From: an uncultured Bacilli bacterium
Lineage (GTDB): Bacteria; Bacillota_I; Bacilli_A; RF39; UBA660
Direction of reading: 5' to 3'
NCBI GenBank assembly: GCA_947625625.1
Contig: CANQPC010000014.1
Location: forward strand, 1-34,667
Length of the DNA stretch: 34,667 nt
Of this stretch, positions 14,813 through 21,795 are shown piece by piece (position 1 is the first letter of the stretch; every line of letters begins with the position of its first letter). The position numbers and the translations under genes were made by a program. The notes beneath the pieces were generated by a model. It was not told the origin of the DNA. It saw only the letters and a program-made list of their open reading frames with translations, and did no database searches.

Positions 14813-14835
14813 CACTCTAATAAGAGTGCCTTTTT
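14813..14835 (+). terminator. Terminator of the YjcZ-like gene
   Basis: CACTCT (14813-14818), AATA-type loop, AGAGTG (14823-14828), then CC and five T. Confidence 0.75.
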
Positions 14836-14840
14836 CAAAG

Positions 14841-14862
14841 AAAAAACCTCAAAAGAGGATTT
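14841..14862 (-). terminator. Terminator of tRNA-Gln
   Basis: On the minus strand CCTC-TTTT-GAGG, extended by A-T pairs across one mismatch, then six T (14846-14841). Confidence 0.65.
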
Positions 14863-14870
14863 TAATCAAT

Positions 14871-14945
14871 TGGTTGCCTCAGCTAGATTCGAACTAGCGC
14901 ATACCAGAGTCAGAGTCTGGGGCCTTACCGCTTGGCTATGAGGCA
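14871..14945 (-). tRNA. tRNA-Gln (anticodon CUG)
   Basis: On the minus strand acceptor TGCCTCA pairs with TGAGGCA; anticodon stem CCAGA/TCTGG encloses CTCTGAC, anticodon CTG, reading CAG; T arm GCTAG-TTCGAAT-CTAGC; CCA is encoded. The D arm AGCCAAGCGGTAAGGC is typical of Firmicute tRNA-Gln, and the U1-A72 type end is a tRNA-Gln identity feature. Confidence 0.92.
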
Positions 14946-14964
14946 GTAATAAAGAAACAATATA

Positions 14965-14993
14965 ATTATATCATTTTCTTTAAACTTATACAA
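14965..14993 (-). promoter_or_regulatory. Promoter of tRNA-Gln
   Basis: Minus strand TTGTAT (14988-14993), 17-nt spacer, TATAAT (14965-14970). Confidence 0.65.
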
Positions 14994-15130
14994 GAACTTT
15001 TTTTCAATTGTGATAAATACGTGATAAGTTTTAATTTTAGTTTTGTATTTAGTTGTCATTTTTAAAAGAAAAATTTCCAAATAACTTTAAATTATGTTTT
15101 AAGTATAGCTAACTTACATATAATATTATT

Positions 15131-15146
15131 GCAAGTTAAAACTTGC
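15131..15146. repeat. Perfect inverted repeat upstream of the toxin-antitoxin promoter
   Basis: GCAAGTT (15131-15137) and AACTTGC (15140-15146) with a 2-nt centre, ending 19 nt before the -35 of the antitoxin promoter. It could be a protein-binding site or a remnant hairpin. The rest of 14994-15165 shows no gene. Confidence 0.5.
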
Positions 15147-15165
15147 TAATTTATTCCTATAAATA

Positions 15166-15194
15166 TTGACTTTTAGGATAAATTATAGTATATT
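15166..15194 (+). promoter_or_regulatory. Promoter of the type III toxin-antitoxin locus
   Basis: TTGACT (15166-15171), 17-nt spacer, TATATT (15189-15194). Predicted start about 15200-15202, immediately before the antitoxin repeats, as in known type III loci. Confidence 0.75.
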
Positions 15195-15198
15195 ATTG

Positions 15199-15230
15199 TT
15201 GCATTTATGGAAACGCAATAATAAGTAAAT
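15199..15230 (+). repeat. Antitoxin unit 1 (degenerate, at the transcript 5' end)
   Basis: TTGC (15199-15202) pairs with GCAA (15215-15218); ATTTA (15203-15207) pairs with TAAAT (15226-15230). TGG before the second half of stem 1 and TAATAA after it match the full units. The predicted start of transcription may cut into the first arm. Confidence 0.5.
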
Positions 15231-15233
15231 GAT

Positions 15234-15271
15234 CTCGCTCCCAGATGGTGCGAGTAATAAATTATTCTGGG
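15234..15271 (+). repeat. Antitoxin unit 2 (pseudoknot)
   Basis: Stem 1 CTCGC (15234-15238) with GCGAG (15250-15254); stem 2 CCCAGA (15240-15245) with TCTGGG (15266-15271); connecting segments 1, 4 and 11 nt. Confidence 0.85.
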
Positions 15272-15282
15272 CGACAATGTTT

Positions 15283-15319
15283 CTCGCTCTCGGGTGGTGC
15301 GAGTAATAAATTATCCCGA
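15283..15319 (+). repeat. Antitoxin unit 3 (pseudoknot)
   Basis: Stem 1 CTCGC (15283-15287) with GCGAG (15299-15303); stem 2 TCGGG (15290-15294) with CCCGA (15315-15319); connecting segments 2, 4 and 11 nt. Stem 2 bases differ from unit 2 on both strands but still pair. Confidence 0.85.
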
Positions 15320-15330
15320 ATGAAAATATT

Positions 15331-15364
15331 GAAAACTTCTATCTATTGATAGAGTTTTCTTTTT
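15331..15364 (+). terminator. Attenuating terminator between antitoxin repeats and toxin gene
   Basis: GAAAAC-T-TCTATC (15331-15343) pairs with GATAGAGTTTTC (15348-15359) with a single bulged T around loop TATT, then five T. In type III loci partial read-through of this terminator supplies toxin mRNA. Confidence 0.8.
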
Positions 15365-15397
15365 GTTTGTGTTATACTAATGAAAGAGGCGAATATT

Positions 15398-15880
15398 ATG
15401 AAAGTTCAAACTGGATATTTATATCATATTAAAGATGAATTTTTTAACGTTGTAAATGATAATAGTCTCATGACTAATCATGAGCGAGGTAAAAAGAGGC
15501 CAACATATTTTACTATTAAAGATAAAAATATTTTATGGTTTATACCTTTAAGCTCTAAAATAGATAAATATAAAAATATTGTTAATAGCAAAATGGAAAA
15601 ATATGGCCGCTGTGATACTATTCTTATTAGAGAGATTTTAGGTAAAGACTCTGCTATTTTATTACAAAATGCATTTCCTACGTTAGAGAAGTATATAGAT
15701 CATGCTCATTTACTTGATAATGGTAAACCTGCTAAAGTTATTGAATCTTTAAAAGAAGAAATACTACAAAATTTTGAATATTTATTAAAACTAAAATCTA
15801 AAGGTATTAATCTATTCTTCACAGATATTGACAGAATTAAAACTTTAATGCTCGAAGAACTTAAAAATTCAGATAAATAA
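15398..15880 (+). CDS. cptN: Type III toxin, CptN/ToxN-like endoribonuclease
   Basis: A 160-aa cytosolic protein with the pattern of the CptIN toxin family: GYLYHIKDEFF (6-16), RPTYFTIKDKNILWFIPLSSK (34-54, in two adjoining parts), KYGRCDTILI (68-77) and FFTDIDRI (140-147). Toxins of this class cleave cellular RNA and their own antitoxin precursor at A-rich sites, causing growth arrest, and several ToxN/AbiQ members abort phage infection. An in-frame ATG at 15380 exists, but AGAGG 8 nt before ATG 15398 gives the start MKVQTGYLYH. It follows the repeat RNA and its terminator by 33 nt and has its own terminator. Identification rests on protein pattern plus the diagnostic RNA-repeat/terminator/toxin order; catalytic residues are not individually assigned. 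Confidence 0.86.
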   Translation: MKVQTGYLYHIKDEFFNVVNDNSLMTNHERGKKRPTYFTIKDKNILWFIPLSSKIDKYKNIVNSKMEKYGRCDTILIREILGKDSAILLQNAFPTLEKYIDHAHLLDNGKPAKVIESLKEEILQNFEYLLKLKSKGINLFFTDIDRIKTLMLEELKNSDK

Positions 15881-15886
15881 CAAACT

Positions 15887-15914
15887 ACTCTATCATATAA
15901 GATAGAGTTTTTTA
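15887..15914 (+). terminator. Terminator of the toxin gene
   Basis: ACTCTATC (15887-15894) and GATAGAGT (15901-15908) followed by six T. The stem core is the same as in the attenuating terminator at 15331-15364. Confidence 0.85.
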
Positions 15915-15952
15915 TAGACAAAATTCTCTTAATTATATGGCTAACTCATATT

Positions 15953-15984
15953 AAAAAAATTAATAACATTTTAGTTATTAATTT
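15953..15984 (-). terminator. Terminator of leuS
   Basis: Minus strand AAATTAATAAC and GTTATTAATTT form an 11-bp stem (15957-15967 with 15974-15984) around a 6-nt loop, followed by a T-run; it spans the leuS stop codon. Confidence 0.75.
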
Positions 15985-18407
15985 TTTATTACTATATTGA
16001 CAATTCTTCCTGGTACGACAATAATTTTTACTATTTCTTTACCATCAGTCCATTTTTTAATTATCTCTGATTCGAGAGCAACCTTTTCAAGTTCTTCTTT
16101 AGAAATATCTTTTAAGACCTCGATTGTAGCTCTTACTTTTCCATTAATTTGAATAGCTATACTGACAGTATCTTCGACCGTCTTTTCTTCATCATAAGTA
16201 GGCCACTTTTCATAAGCAATAGTATCATTGTGTCCGAGCATTTGCCATAATTCTTCACCCATATGAGGACATAGAGGACTAAATACTTTTACGAAACCTT
16301 CAGCATACTTTTTAGGTAAACTTCCATTTTTATAAACGGCATTAATAAAAATCATCATTTGACTAATTGCCGTATTAAAGTTAAGGCTTTCGTAGTCTTC
16401 AGTAACTTTTTTTATTGTCTGATGATATATTTTTTCGAGACTTTTATCTTCGTTATCGACAATTTTTTTATCTTCAAAGATACGATATACACGGTCCAAG
16501 AATTTTTTAGCGGCATCAATTCCACGATTGCTCCAAGGTTTATCTGCTTCTAATGGCCCCATAAACATTTCATACAAACGTAGAGCATCCGCTCCATGGG
16601 AATGAACGATATCAGTAGGACTTACAGCATATTCTGGATATCTTTTTCCCATTTTTATACCGTTTTCGCCGAGAATCATTCCTTGATGAACGAGTTTCTT
16701 AAATGGTTCTTTTACTGGAACGATACCTTTATCATATAGATAATTGTTCCACATTCTCGAATATAAAAGATGACCAACAGAATGTTCTGGACCTCCAATA
16801 TACAAATCTACTGGCATCCAATGTTTTAATAAATCTTTCGAAGCTATCTCTTTATCGTTATGCGGATCAATGTATCTTAAATAATACCAAGAAGAACCGG
16901 CTGAACCGGGCATAGTACTAGTCTCTCTCTTTCCTTTTTTACCAGAAATATCAACATTTACCCAGTCAGTTGCTTTTGATAAAGGTGACTCACCTGTCCT
17001 ACTTGGACTATAATCTTTTAAAATTGGTAGAGTCAAAGGAAGCTTACTATCATCCAAAGCTACGTCGGAGCCATCATCTAAATGAATAATTGGTATTGGC
17101 TCTCCCCAGTATCTTTGACGGGCAAAAATCCAATCACGTAGACGATAATTAACTTGCTTATGTCCTAAATTATTTTTTTCTAAGAAAGTTATCATCTCAT
17201 TTATTGCTTCTTCTTTATTCATTCCATTTAAAAATTCAGAATTAATATGAATGCCATCTCCTACCATAGCACCATCTTTTGTGAAATCAGCAGATGTTTT
17301 TTTAGATAATTCGGATGTTTCTTCTTCAAGGACTTGAATAATTGGTAAGTTAAACTTCTTAGCAAATTCAAAGTCCCTGTCATCATGAGCGGGAACAGCC
17401 ATTATTGCTCCTGTACCATAAGTAGCAAGAACATAATCGGAAATCCAAATAGGAATTTCTCTATTATTTACTGGATTAATAGCATAAGCTCCCGTAAAGA
17501 CACCTGTTTTATCTTTATTTAATTCGGTCCTCTCAATATCAGATTTAGTAGCACATATCTTTTTATAGGCTTCGACTTCTTCTTTTCTATCTTCAGTTGT
17601 AATAAGGTCTACAAGTTCGTGTTCTGGTGCCAAAGTACAATAAGTAGCACCAAATAAAGTATCACATCTTGTCGTAAATACTTCAAATTCTTTATCAGTA
17701 TCTTTAACTTTAAATTTAACTATGGCTCCAGTACTTTTACCAATCCAATTTCTCTGTATTTCTTTGGTCGACTCCGGCCAGTCAATATCGGAAAGACCTT
17801 CTAATAATTTTTCGGCATATTTAGGTATATCGATAACCCACTGTTTCATATTTCGACGAACGACAGGATACCCACCTCTTTCACTCTTACCGTCAATTAT
17901 TTCATCATTAGCAAGAACTGTTCCAAGTTCCTCACACCAATTGACGGGCATATCTACATACTTAGCAAGACCGTCTTCATATAATCTTTTAAAAATCCAC
18001 TGCGTCCACTTATAAAAAGAAGGATCAGCAGTCGATACTTCTCTATCCCAATCATAAGAAAAGCCTAGAGCTTTAAGTTGACTTTTAAATACTTCAATAT
18101 TTTTCTCTGTGAATCCACTAGGATGATTGCCTGTACTTATTGCATACTGCTCGGAAGGAAGTCCAAAGGCATCCCAACCCATTGGATGAAGAACATTAAA
18201 TCCTTGCATTCTCTTCATTCTCGAAATAATATCTGTTGCAGTATAACCCTCGGCATGACCCGTATGTAAACCTACTCCCGATGGATAAGGAAACATATCT
18301 AAAGCATAAAATTTAGGCTTACTAAAATCATGAATATCTGTCTTAAAAGTTTTATTTTTTTCCCAATATTCTTGCCATTTTTTTTCTGTCTTTCTAAAAT
18401 TATACAT
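15978..18407 (-). CDS. leuS: Leucyl-tRNA synthetase
   Basis: Class I synthetase charging tRNA-Leu, with an editing domain that removes mischarged amino acids. HIGH-type motif in [12 protein letters not shown] (40-51); editing domain includes [13 protein letters not shown] (244-256) and [16 protein letters not shown] (331-346) with the conserved aspartates; catalytic-core block [16 protein letters not shown] (425-440). The second signature loop reads KMGKRYPEY (585-593) instead of KMSKS. 809 aa, normal. The start overlaps the preceding small membrane gene by 8 nt, with GAGGAAAGAAG upstream. Transcribed from 18792-18820 with that gene; no T-box leader is visible. Confidence 0.95.
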   Translation of the reverse strand: MYNFRKTEKKWQEYWEKNKTFKTDIHDFSKPKFYALDMFPYPSGVGLHTGHAEGYTATDIISRMKRMQGFNVLHPMGWDAFGLPSEQYAISTGNHPSGFTEKNIEVFKSQLKALGFSYDWDREVSTADPSFYKWTQWIFKRLYEDGLAKYVDMPVNWCEELGTVLANDEIIDGKSERGGYPVVRRNMKQWVIDIPKYAEKLLEGLSDIDWPESTKEIQRNWIGKSTGAIVKFKVKDTDKEFEVFTTRCDTLFGATYCTLAPEHELVDLITTEDRKEEVEAYKKICATKSDIERTELNKDKTGVFTGAYAINPVNNREIPIWISDYVLATYGTGAIMAVPAHDDRDFEFAKKFNLPIIQVLEEETSELSKKTSADFTKDGAMVGDGIHINSEFLNGMNKEEAINEMITFLEKNNLGHKQVNYRLRDWIFARQRYWGEPIPIIHLDDGSDVALDDSKLPLTLPILKDYSPSRTGESPLSKATDWVNVDISGKKGKRETSTMPGSAGSSWYYLRYIDPHNDKEIASKDLLKHWMPVDLYIGGPEHSVGHLLYSRMWNNYLYDKGIVPVKEPFKKLVHQGMILGENGIKMGKRYPEYAVSPTDIVHSHGADALRLYEMFMGPLEADKPWSNRGIDAAKKFLDRVYRIFEDKKIVDNEDKSLEKIYHQTIKKVTEDYESLNFNTAISQMMIFINAVYKNGSLPKKYAEGFVKVFSPLCPHMGEELWQMLGHNDTIAYEKWPTYDEEKTVEDTVSIAIQINGKVRATIEVLKDISKEELEKVALESEIIKKWTDGKEIVKIIVVPGRIVNIVIKN

Positions 18408-18768
18408 TTTTCTTCTTTCCTCTTTTCTGATAATGTCTTCCTAATAATCCGTAGCAGACGATAATAAGTAATAAAATAATAACGATTCCTAATAATAATT
18501 GCCAAATCCATTTATTCAATAATCGCGATATAATAATGTAGGTAACTACTATTATAAAAGTATTTATGAAAGCTGTCTGATATATGAATTTTTTATAATT
18601 AATATCTTTTTGATTTAGTCTATATATGCTTACTAAATAATAAAATTCGACGGGAACTTTGTTCTTATTATATTTAGTTTTCTTTCTCACAAAAATAAGA
18701 AAGTATAAAATAAACACAAGTACATAAGCAATTACTGCTTCGAGTAAAATATTAAATACTTCCTTCAT
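18400..18768 (-). CDS. Small membrane protein of unknown function
   Basis: A 122-aa protein with three predicted transmembrane helices (about 8-28, 66-84, 88-108), a basic cytoplasmic loop ([21 protein letters not shown], about 32-52) and a strongly basic C-terminus. No family recognised with confidence. GGAGG 6 nt before the ATG and a consensus promoter (18792-18820) support expression. It overlaps leuS by 8 nt, so it is translationally coupled to the synthetase. Confidence 0.7.
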   Translation of the reverse strand: MKEVFNILLEAVIAYVLVFILYFLIFVRKKTKYNKNKVPVEFYYLVSIYRLNQKDINYKKFIYQTAFINTFIIVVTYIIISRLLNKWIWQLLLGIVIILLLIIVCYGLLGRHYQKRGKKKNV

Positions 18769-18791
18769 AATTAACCTCCATATAAGTATGT

Positions 18792-18820
18792 ATTATACTA
18801 TGCTTTTTCAATATATTCAA
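18792..18820 (-). promoter_or_regulatory. Promoter of the small membrane protein-leuS operon
   Basis: Minus strand TTGAAT (18815-18820), 17-nt spacer, TATAAT (18792-18797); its -35 side lies inside the 3' end of the GH31 gene. Confidence 0.7.
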
Positions 18821-21134
18821 GCAAATTAATAAATATTTTTATATATTTAGAATCGAGTCCTTTTCTCTTTAATTTTCTTATTTTTATTCTCTTTTTACGA
18901 ACTTCTAAATCACTAAATAATATTTCATCAAGCATATCTTTTAATCTTGTCTCGATCTGTAAATCATACAAGATATCTTTAATTTCTTCATTGATAAGAG
19001 TTACTAAACTAACTAACATATCTTTTCCCTTAATATTAACTTCAAAGTCTCTACCTACAATCATATTGTCTATTTTAACAATAAAATCATTTTTATCGTA
19101 ATAGCAATTATAAGTAACAGTCTTATCATTTAAATTTACTTCTTGAACATTCTTTGTATTTTTAAAGCAGATGAGGTAATTTCTTCGACTAAGTAAATTT
19201 TTACCATCAGCTCTTCTAATACTTAGAGTATAATTATCAACTTCATATTTGTACTCTAATTTGGTTATCATGTATAAGCCTTTTTTATAGTTTTGACTTA
19301 TACCATCATCTTCATATAAATTATATTCTCCATTATCTAAAGGATAGACATCTAACTCCAAGGTACTTTGAATATCTTCGCGAATATTAGTGCTTATAGG
19401 TATAATAGCTCCAGCTTTAACAAAGACTGGATAGTCTTCGTCGCGATAAAAGTTATCATATGCCCTACCGCCAGTATACTTTTTTCCTTGAAGGAAATCA
19501 AACCATATACCATCTGGGAAAAATACTTTTTTCATTACCCTATTAATAACGGCATTCTTTCTAGTAGTAATAGGAGCTACAAAGAAATTTCTTCCAAAGA
19601 AGTATTGATTATTGTATTGTGGTTCGTCATAAACTTTGGGGTAATCGTAATAAAATGGTTTTATTATTCCATGTCCCGTCTTATGATAGTCATAACTTTC
19701 TGAATATAGATATGGAATAAGTTTATAACGTAAATTTGTATAGTTAATAATATGTCCTTCAATAATTGAATTCCATTTCCAAGGCTCTCTCTTGTAATAT
19801 TTGCCCCCTTCACTAGCTAACAGAAAGATAGGTGAAAAACAGGCAAACTGAATATATCTCAAATATAATTCGTCTTCCTCAACTCCTCCGACATAACCTC
19901 CTATCGGATGAGCGATAAAAGATATTCCCATATTGTATCCTTGAAGATTATATCTTGGGAGAAGATTTAAAGTCGTCCAATTAACTTTCGTTTTTCCACT
20001 GAAGATAACAGGATATCTGTGAGAAGCAAAACCGCTATTACGTGCTAAAACTATTCCACGGCGATTCTGAATTTCTTCTAGTCCGATATGGTAATGATTA
20101 AATTTCCATAGACTATTCTTATCGGAAGGATTATTATAATCAATACTAAAAAGAGATACTCCCATATTCGTTAAATTACTGACAAATAATTTTAAATATA
20201 CCATCAGTTTTTCATTAGATAGAGGTACAAAGTTAAATTTATCGCCATTATAAAAATTACTTATAAGATTATATTCATTACTTTTTTTAGTGATATTAAA
20301 ATTAGGATTAATTGTTACTCCAAGTCTGATATTATTTGAAAGAAGATACGAGCTGATACTCTTTAAGTCGATAATAGGAGTATATCCACTGACATCATTA
20401 TGCCAATAATCTCCAAGTAAAAAAATTGATATTGGCATATTATTTTCATTAAATTTACTAACTAAACTACCAATGTCGTTTGGAGTATACTTGTCGTTCT
20501 TATACCACCATGCTCCAAGAGCATATCTCGGTATCAAACTTGGATAGCCAGTGAGTGTAAAATAGTCCGTTAGACATCCTTCAAAATCTTTATCGTACAA
20601 AAAGAGATATAAATCTTTAACTCCTTCTTTTCGAGGAACAAAATTATCATTATTATCTAAAACTAACGATTTACTATCATCAATTATACAAAAGCCATCG
20701 AGAGAATATAATCCTTTATCTAGAACAATTTTATCTTTCATACTGTCGATAGAAAAATTAATTGCCCGAAAATTTCGAACTTCGGGATTATTTATTTGCC
20801 ACTCTTTATCAGTACCATTGATAACAGCTTTAATATTAACGCCTAAAACTCCGGCTTTAAATTCTTTATCTTTAGCATAAGTAAGAGTAAAGATACCGGT
20901 ATTTATTTGAATTAAACTAGCACTCTCCGTAATAGAATATTCACACTTCGGAAAAGCTCTATTTATGACAATTGATGTCGGTCTATCTTCAAAGACACCG
21001 TCAGGGGCATATTCAAGTCTGATAAGTCTAGGTGATAAAATAGTAAATCGATATTTATTACCGACAATATATGCTTCTTTAGCACTGATTAATTTTTCTC
21101 TATTATCGATATAATAATTCGATATATTTGCCAT
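18798..21134 (-). CDS. Glycoside hydrolase family 31 protein (alpha-glucosidase/xylosidase-like)
   Basis: A 778-aa cytoplasmic protein (no signal peptide) with a GH31 N-terminal beta domain (about 25-190), TIM barrel (about 200-530, PRYALGAWWYKND at 202-214) and C-terminal beta domains, plus a charged helical tail (about 720-778) that is not usual. The nucleophile is retained in LFSIDYNN (Asp332). The acid/base segment, usually W-S-G-D followed by W, reads IFSGKTKVNW, placing Lys381 at the usual Asp. The later S-D-I-G-G segment reads AHPIGG (408-413). Activity is therefore uncertain, though some GH31 branches vary at these sites. AAGGTGG 7 nt before the ATG. It follows the TasA-like gene by 36 nt, probably cotranscribed. 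Substrate unknown. Confidence 0.8.
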   Translation of the reverse strand: MANISNYYIDNREKLISAKEAYIVGNKYRFTILSPRLIRLEYAPDGVFEDRPTSIVINRAFPKCEYSITESASLIQINTGIFTLTYAKDKEFKAGVLGVNIKAVINGTDKEWQINNPEVRNFRAINFSIDSMKDKIVLDKGLYSLDGFCIIDDSKSLVLDNNDNFVPRKEGVKDLYLFLYDKDFEGCLTDYFTLTGYPSLIPRYALGAWWYKNDKYTPNDIGSLVSKFNENNMPISIFLLGDYWHNDVSGYTPIIDLKSISSYLLSNNIRLGVTINPNFNITKKSNEYNLISNFYNGDKFNFVPLSNEKLMVYLKLFVSNLTNMGVSLFSIDYNNPSDKNSLWKFNHYHIGLEEIQNRRGIVLARNSGFASHRYPVIFSGKTKVNWTTLNLLPRYNLQGYNMGISFIAHPIGGYVGGVEEDELYLRYIQFACFSPIFLLASEGGKYYKREPWKWNSIIEGHIINYTNLRYKLIPYLYSESYDYHKTGHGIIKPFYYDYPKVYDEPQYNNQYFFGRNFFVAPITTRKNAVINRVMKKVFFPDGIWFDFLQGKKYTGGRAYDNFYRDEDYPVFVKAGAIIPISTNIREDIQSTLELDVYPLDNGEYNLYEDDGISQNYKKGLYMITKLEYKYEVDNYTLSIRRADGKNLLSRRNYLICFKNTKNVQEVNLNDKTVTYNCYYDKNDFIVKIDNMIVGRDFEVNIKGKDMLVSLVTLINEEIKDILYDLQIETRLKDMLDEILFSDLEVRKKRIKIRKLKRKGLDSKYIKIFINLLEYIEKA

Positions 21135-21170
21135 TTTTTCACCACCTTTATTCTTTTTTATATTCCTTTA

Positions 21171-21731
21171 TTAGTCTAATTCTACCATTGTTGCTTCACA
21201 TCTGACATTGATGTCAATTGGCTCTCCGCTGGCAGAAGGATTAATATCATAGCCTTCATCAAGCCAAATATATACTGTATAAGTAGTCGAAGTCATGTTA
21301 AGAGGTATATTCTTTCCAATCAAAAATAATTCGCCAGCTTTTCTACCTTTTAAAGTACCAGAAGCTATTGGTTCTTCACTATCGCTACTTATAAGAACAT
21401 ATTTTAAAGCTTCTTCCTTGCTGATATTTTCTCCGATAGTTTTAATATCTAAATATATTTGACCGTAAATGTTTTCATAAGTATCGTCTATTTTCCAAAA
21501 TTCGACGTCAACACTATTTCCTGATTCATAAGTAGAACTAGGTTCTAGAATAGCGCCCGTAAGGTCACTTCCTCTAGTATAGTTAATATAATAGTCAAGT
21601 CCAGGAGTAACTGCATTTACTTCCATATCGTCAAAGATAACAAATTTATACAGAGCATATGTTATACCAGCGACTAAAATACAAAAGGAAATAACTCCTA
21701 TTACTATCAATATATTTTTTTTATTTTTCAT
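21171..21731 (-). CDS. Membrane-anchored or secreted TasA/CalY-like surface protein
   Basis: A 186-aa protein with an N-terminal hydrophobic helix (about 6-27) ending GITYALY, the arrangement of SipW-processed proteins such as TasA and camelysin (G-x-T-Y-A-x-x). The exported part contains a segment SGTLKGRKAGELFLIG and TYTVYIWLDEGYDINP that is matched in the partial BspA-like protein at the right edge. The frame is open to ATG 21743, but GGAGG lies correctly only before ATG 21731. Promoter at 21759-21787. Possibly a matrix-fibre or surface subunit; no SipW-like peptidase gene is in the window. Confidence 0.6.
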   Translation of the reverse strand: MKNKKNILIVIGVISFCILVAGITYALYKFVIFDDMEVNAVTPGLDYYINYTRGSDLTGAILEPSSTYESGNSVDVEFWKIDDTYENIYGQIYLDIKTIGENISKEEALKYVLISSDSEEPIASGTLKGRKAGELFLIGKNIPLNMTSTTYTVYIWLDEGYDINPSASGEPIDINVRCEATMVELD

Positions 21732-21758
21732 AAGTTCCTCCATATTTTCCTATATATA

Positions 21759-21787
21759 ATGATACCATAATAACCTAAAAAGTTCAA
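21759..21787 (-). promoter_or_regulatory. Promoter of the TasA-like/GH31 genes
   Basis: Minus strand TTGAAC (21782-21787), 17-nt spacer, TATCAT (21759-21764). Confidence 0.55.
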
Positions 21788-21795
21788 GGTATAGA

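Larger units (their letters stand above)
15201..15364 (+). ncRNA. cptI: CptI-type RNA antitoxin (pseudoknot repeats)
   Basis: Precursor RNA antitoxin of a type III system: repeats are excised by the toxin endoRNase and each folded repeat binds and inhibits toxin in an RNA-protein assembly. Two full units (from 15234 and 15283, 49-nt period) and a degenerate unit at the 5' end each fit an H-type pseudoknot. Stem 1 CTCGC/GCGAG is identical in the two full units, whereas stem 2 changes on both sides (CCCAGA with TCTGGG; TCGGG with CCCGA), keeping pairing. TGGT between the stems and the 11-nt TAATAAATTAT loop are invariant. A terminator (15331-15364) precedes the toxin gene, which sets the RNA:toxin ratio in this class. 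CptI assignment follows from the toxin type and unit length. Confidence 0.85.

Noticed and set aside
14994-15130. A second transcript from TATAAT at 15119-15124
   Set aside because: No acceptable -35 and no gene. The antitoxin promoter at 15166-15194 is far better.
15199-15319. Short tandem repeats that could be taken for a CRISPR array
   Set aside because: Only two to three units, no unique spacers of constant length and no cas genes. The units contain covarying pseudoknot stems and precede a type III toxin.
15370-15378. Extended -10 (TGTTATACT) just before the toxin gene as a separate toxin promoter
   Set aside because: No -35 at usable spacing, and the start would fall inside the ribosome binding site. 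Read-through of the attenuating terminator explains toxin expression.
15380-15397. Upstream ATG as the toxin start
   Set aside because: No ribosome binding site before it, whereas AGAGG lies 8 nt before ATG 15398, where the family-like N-terminus begins.
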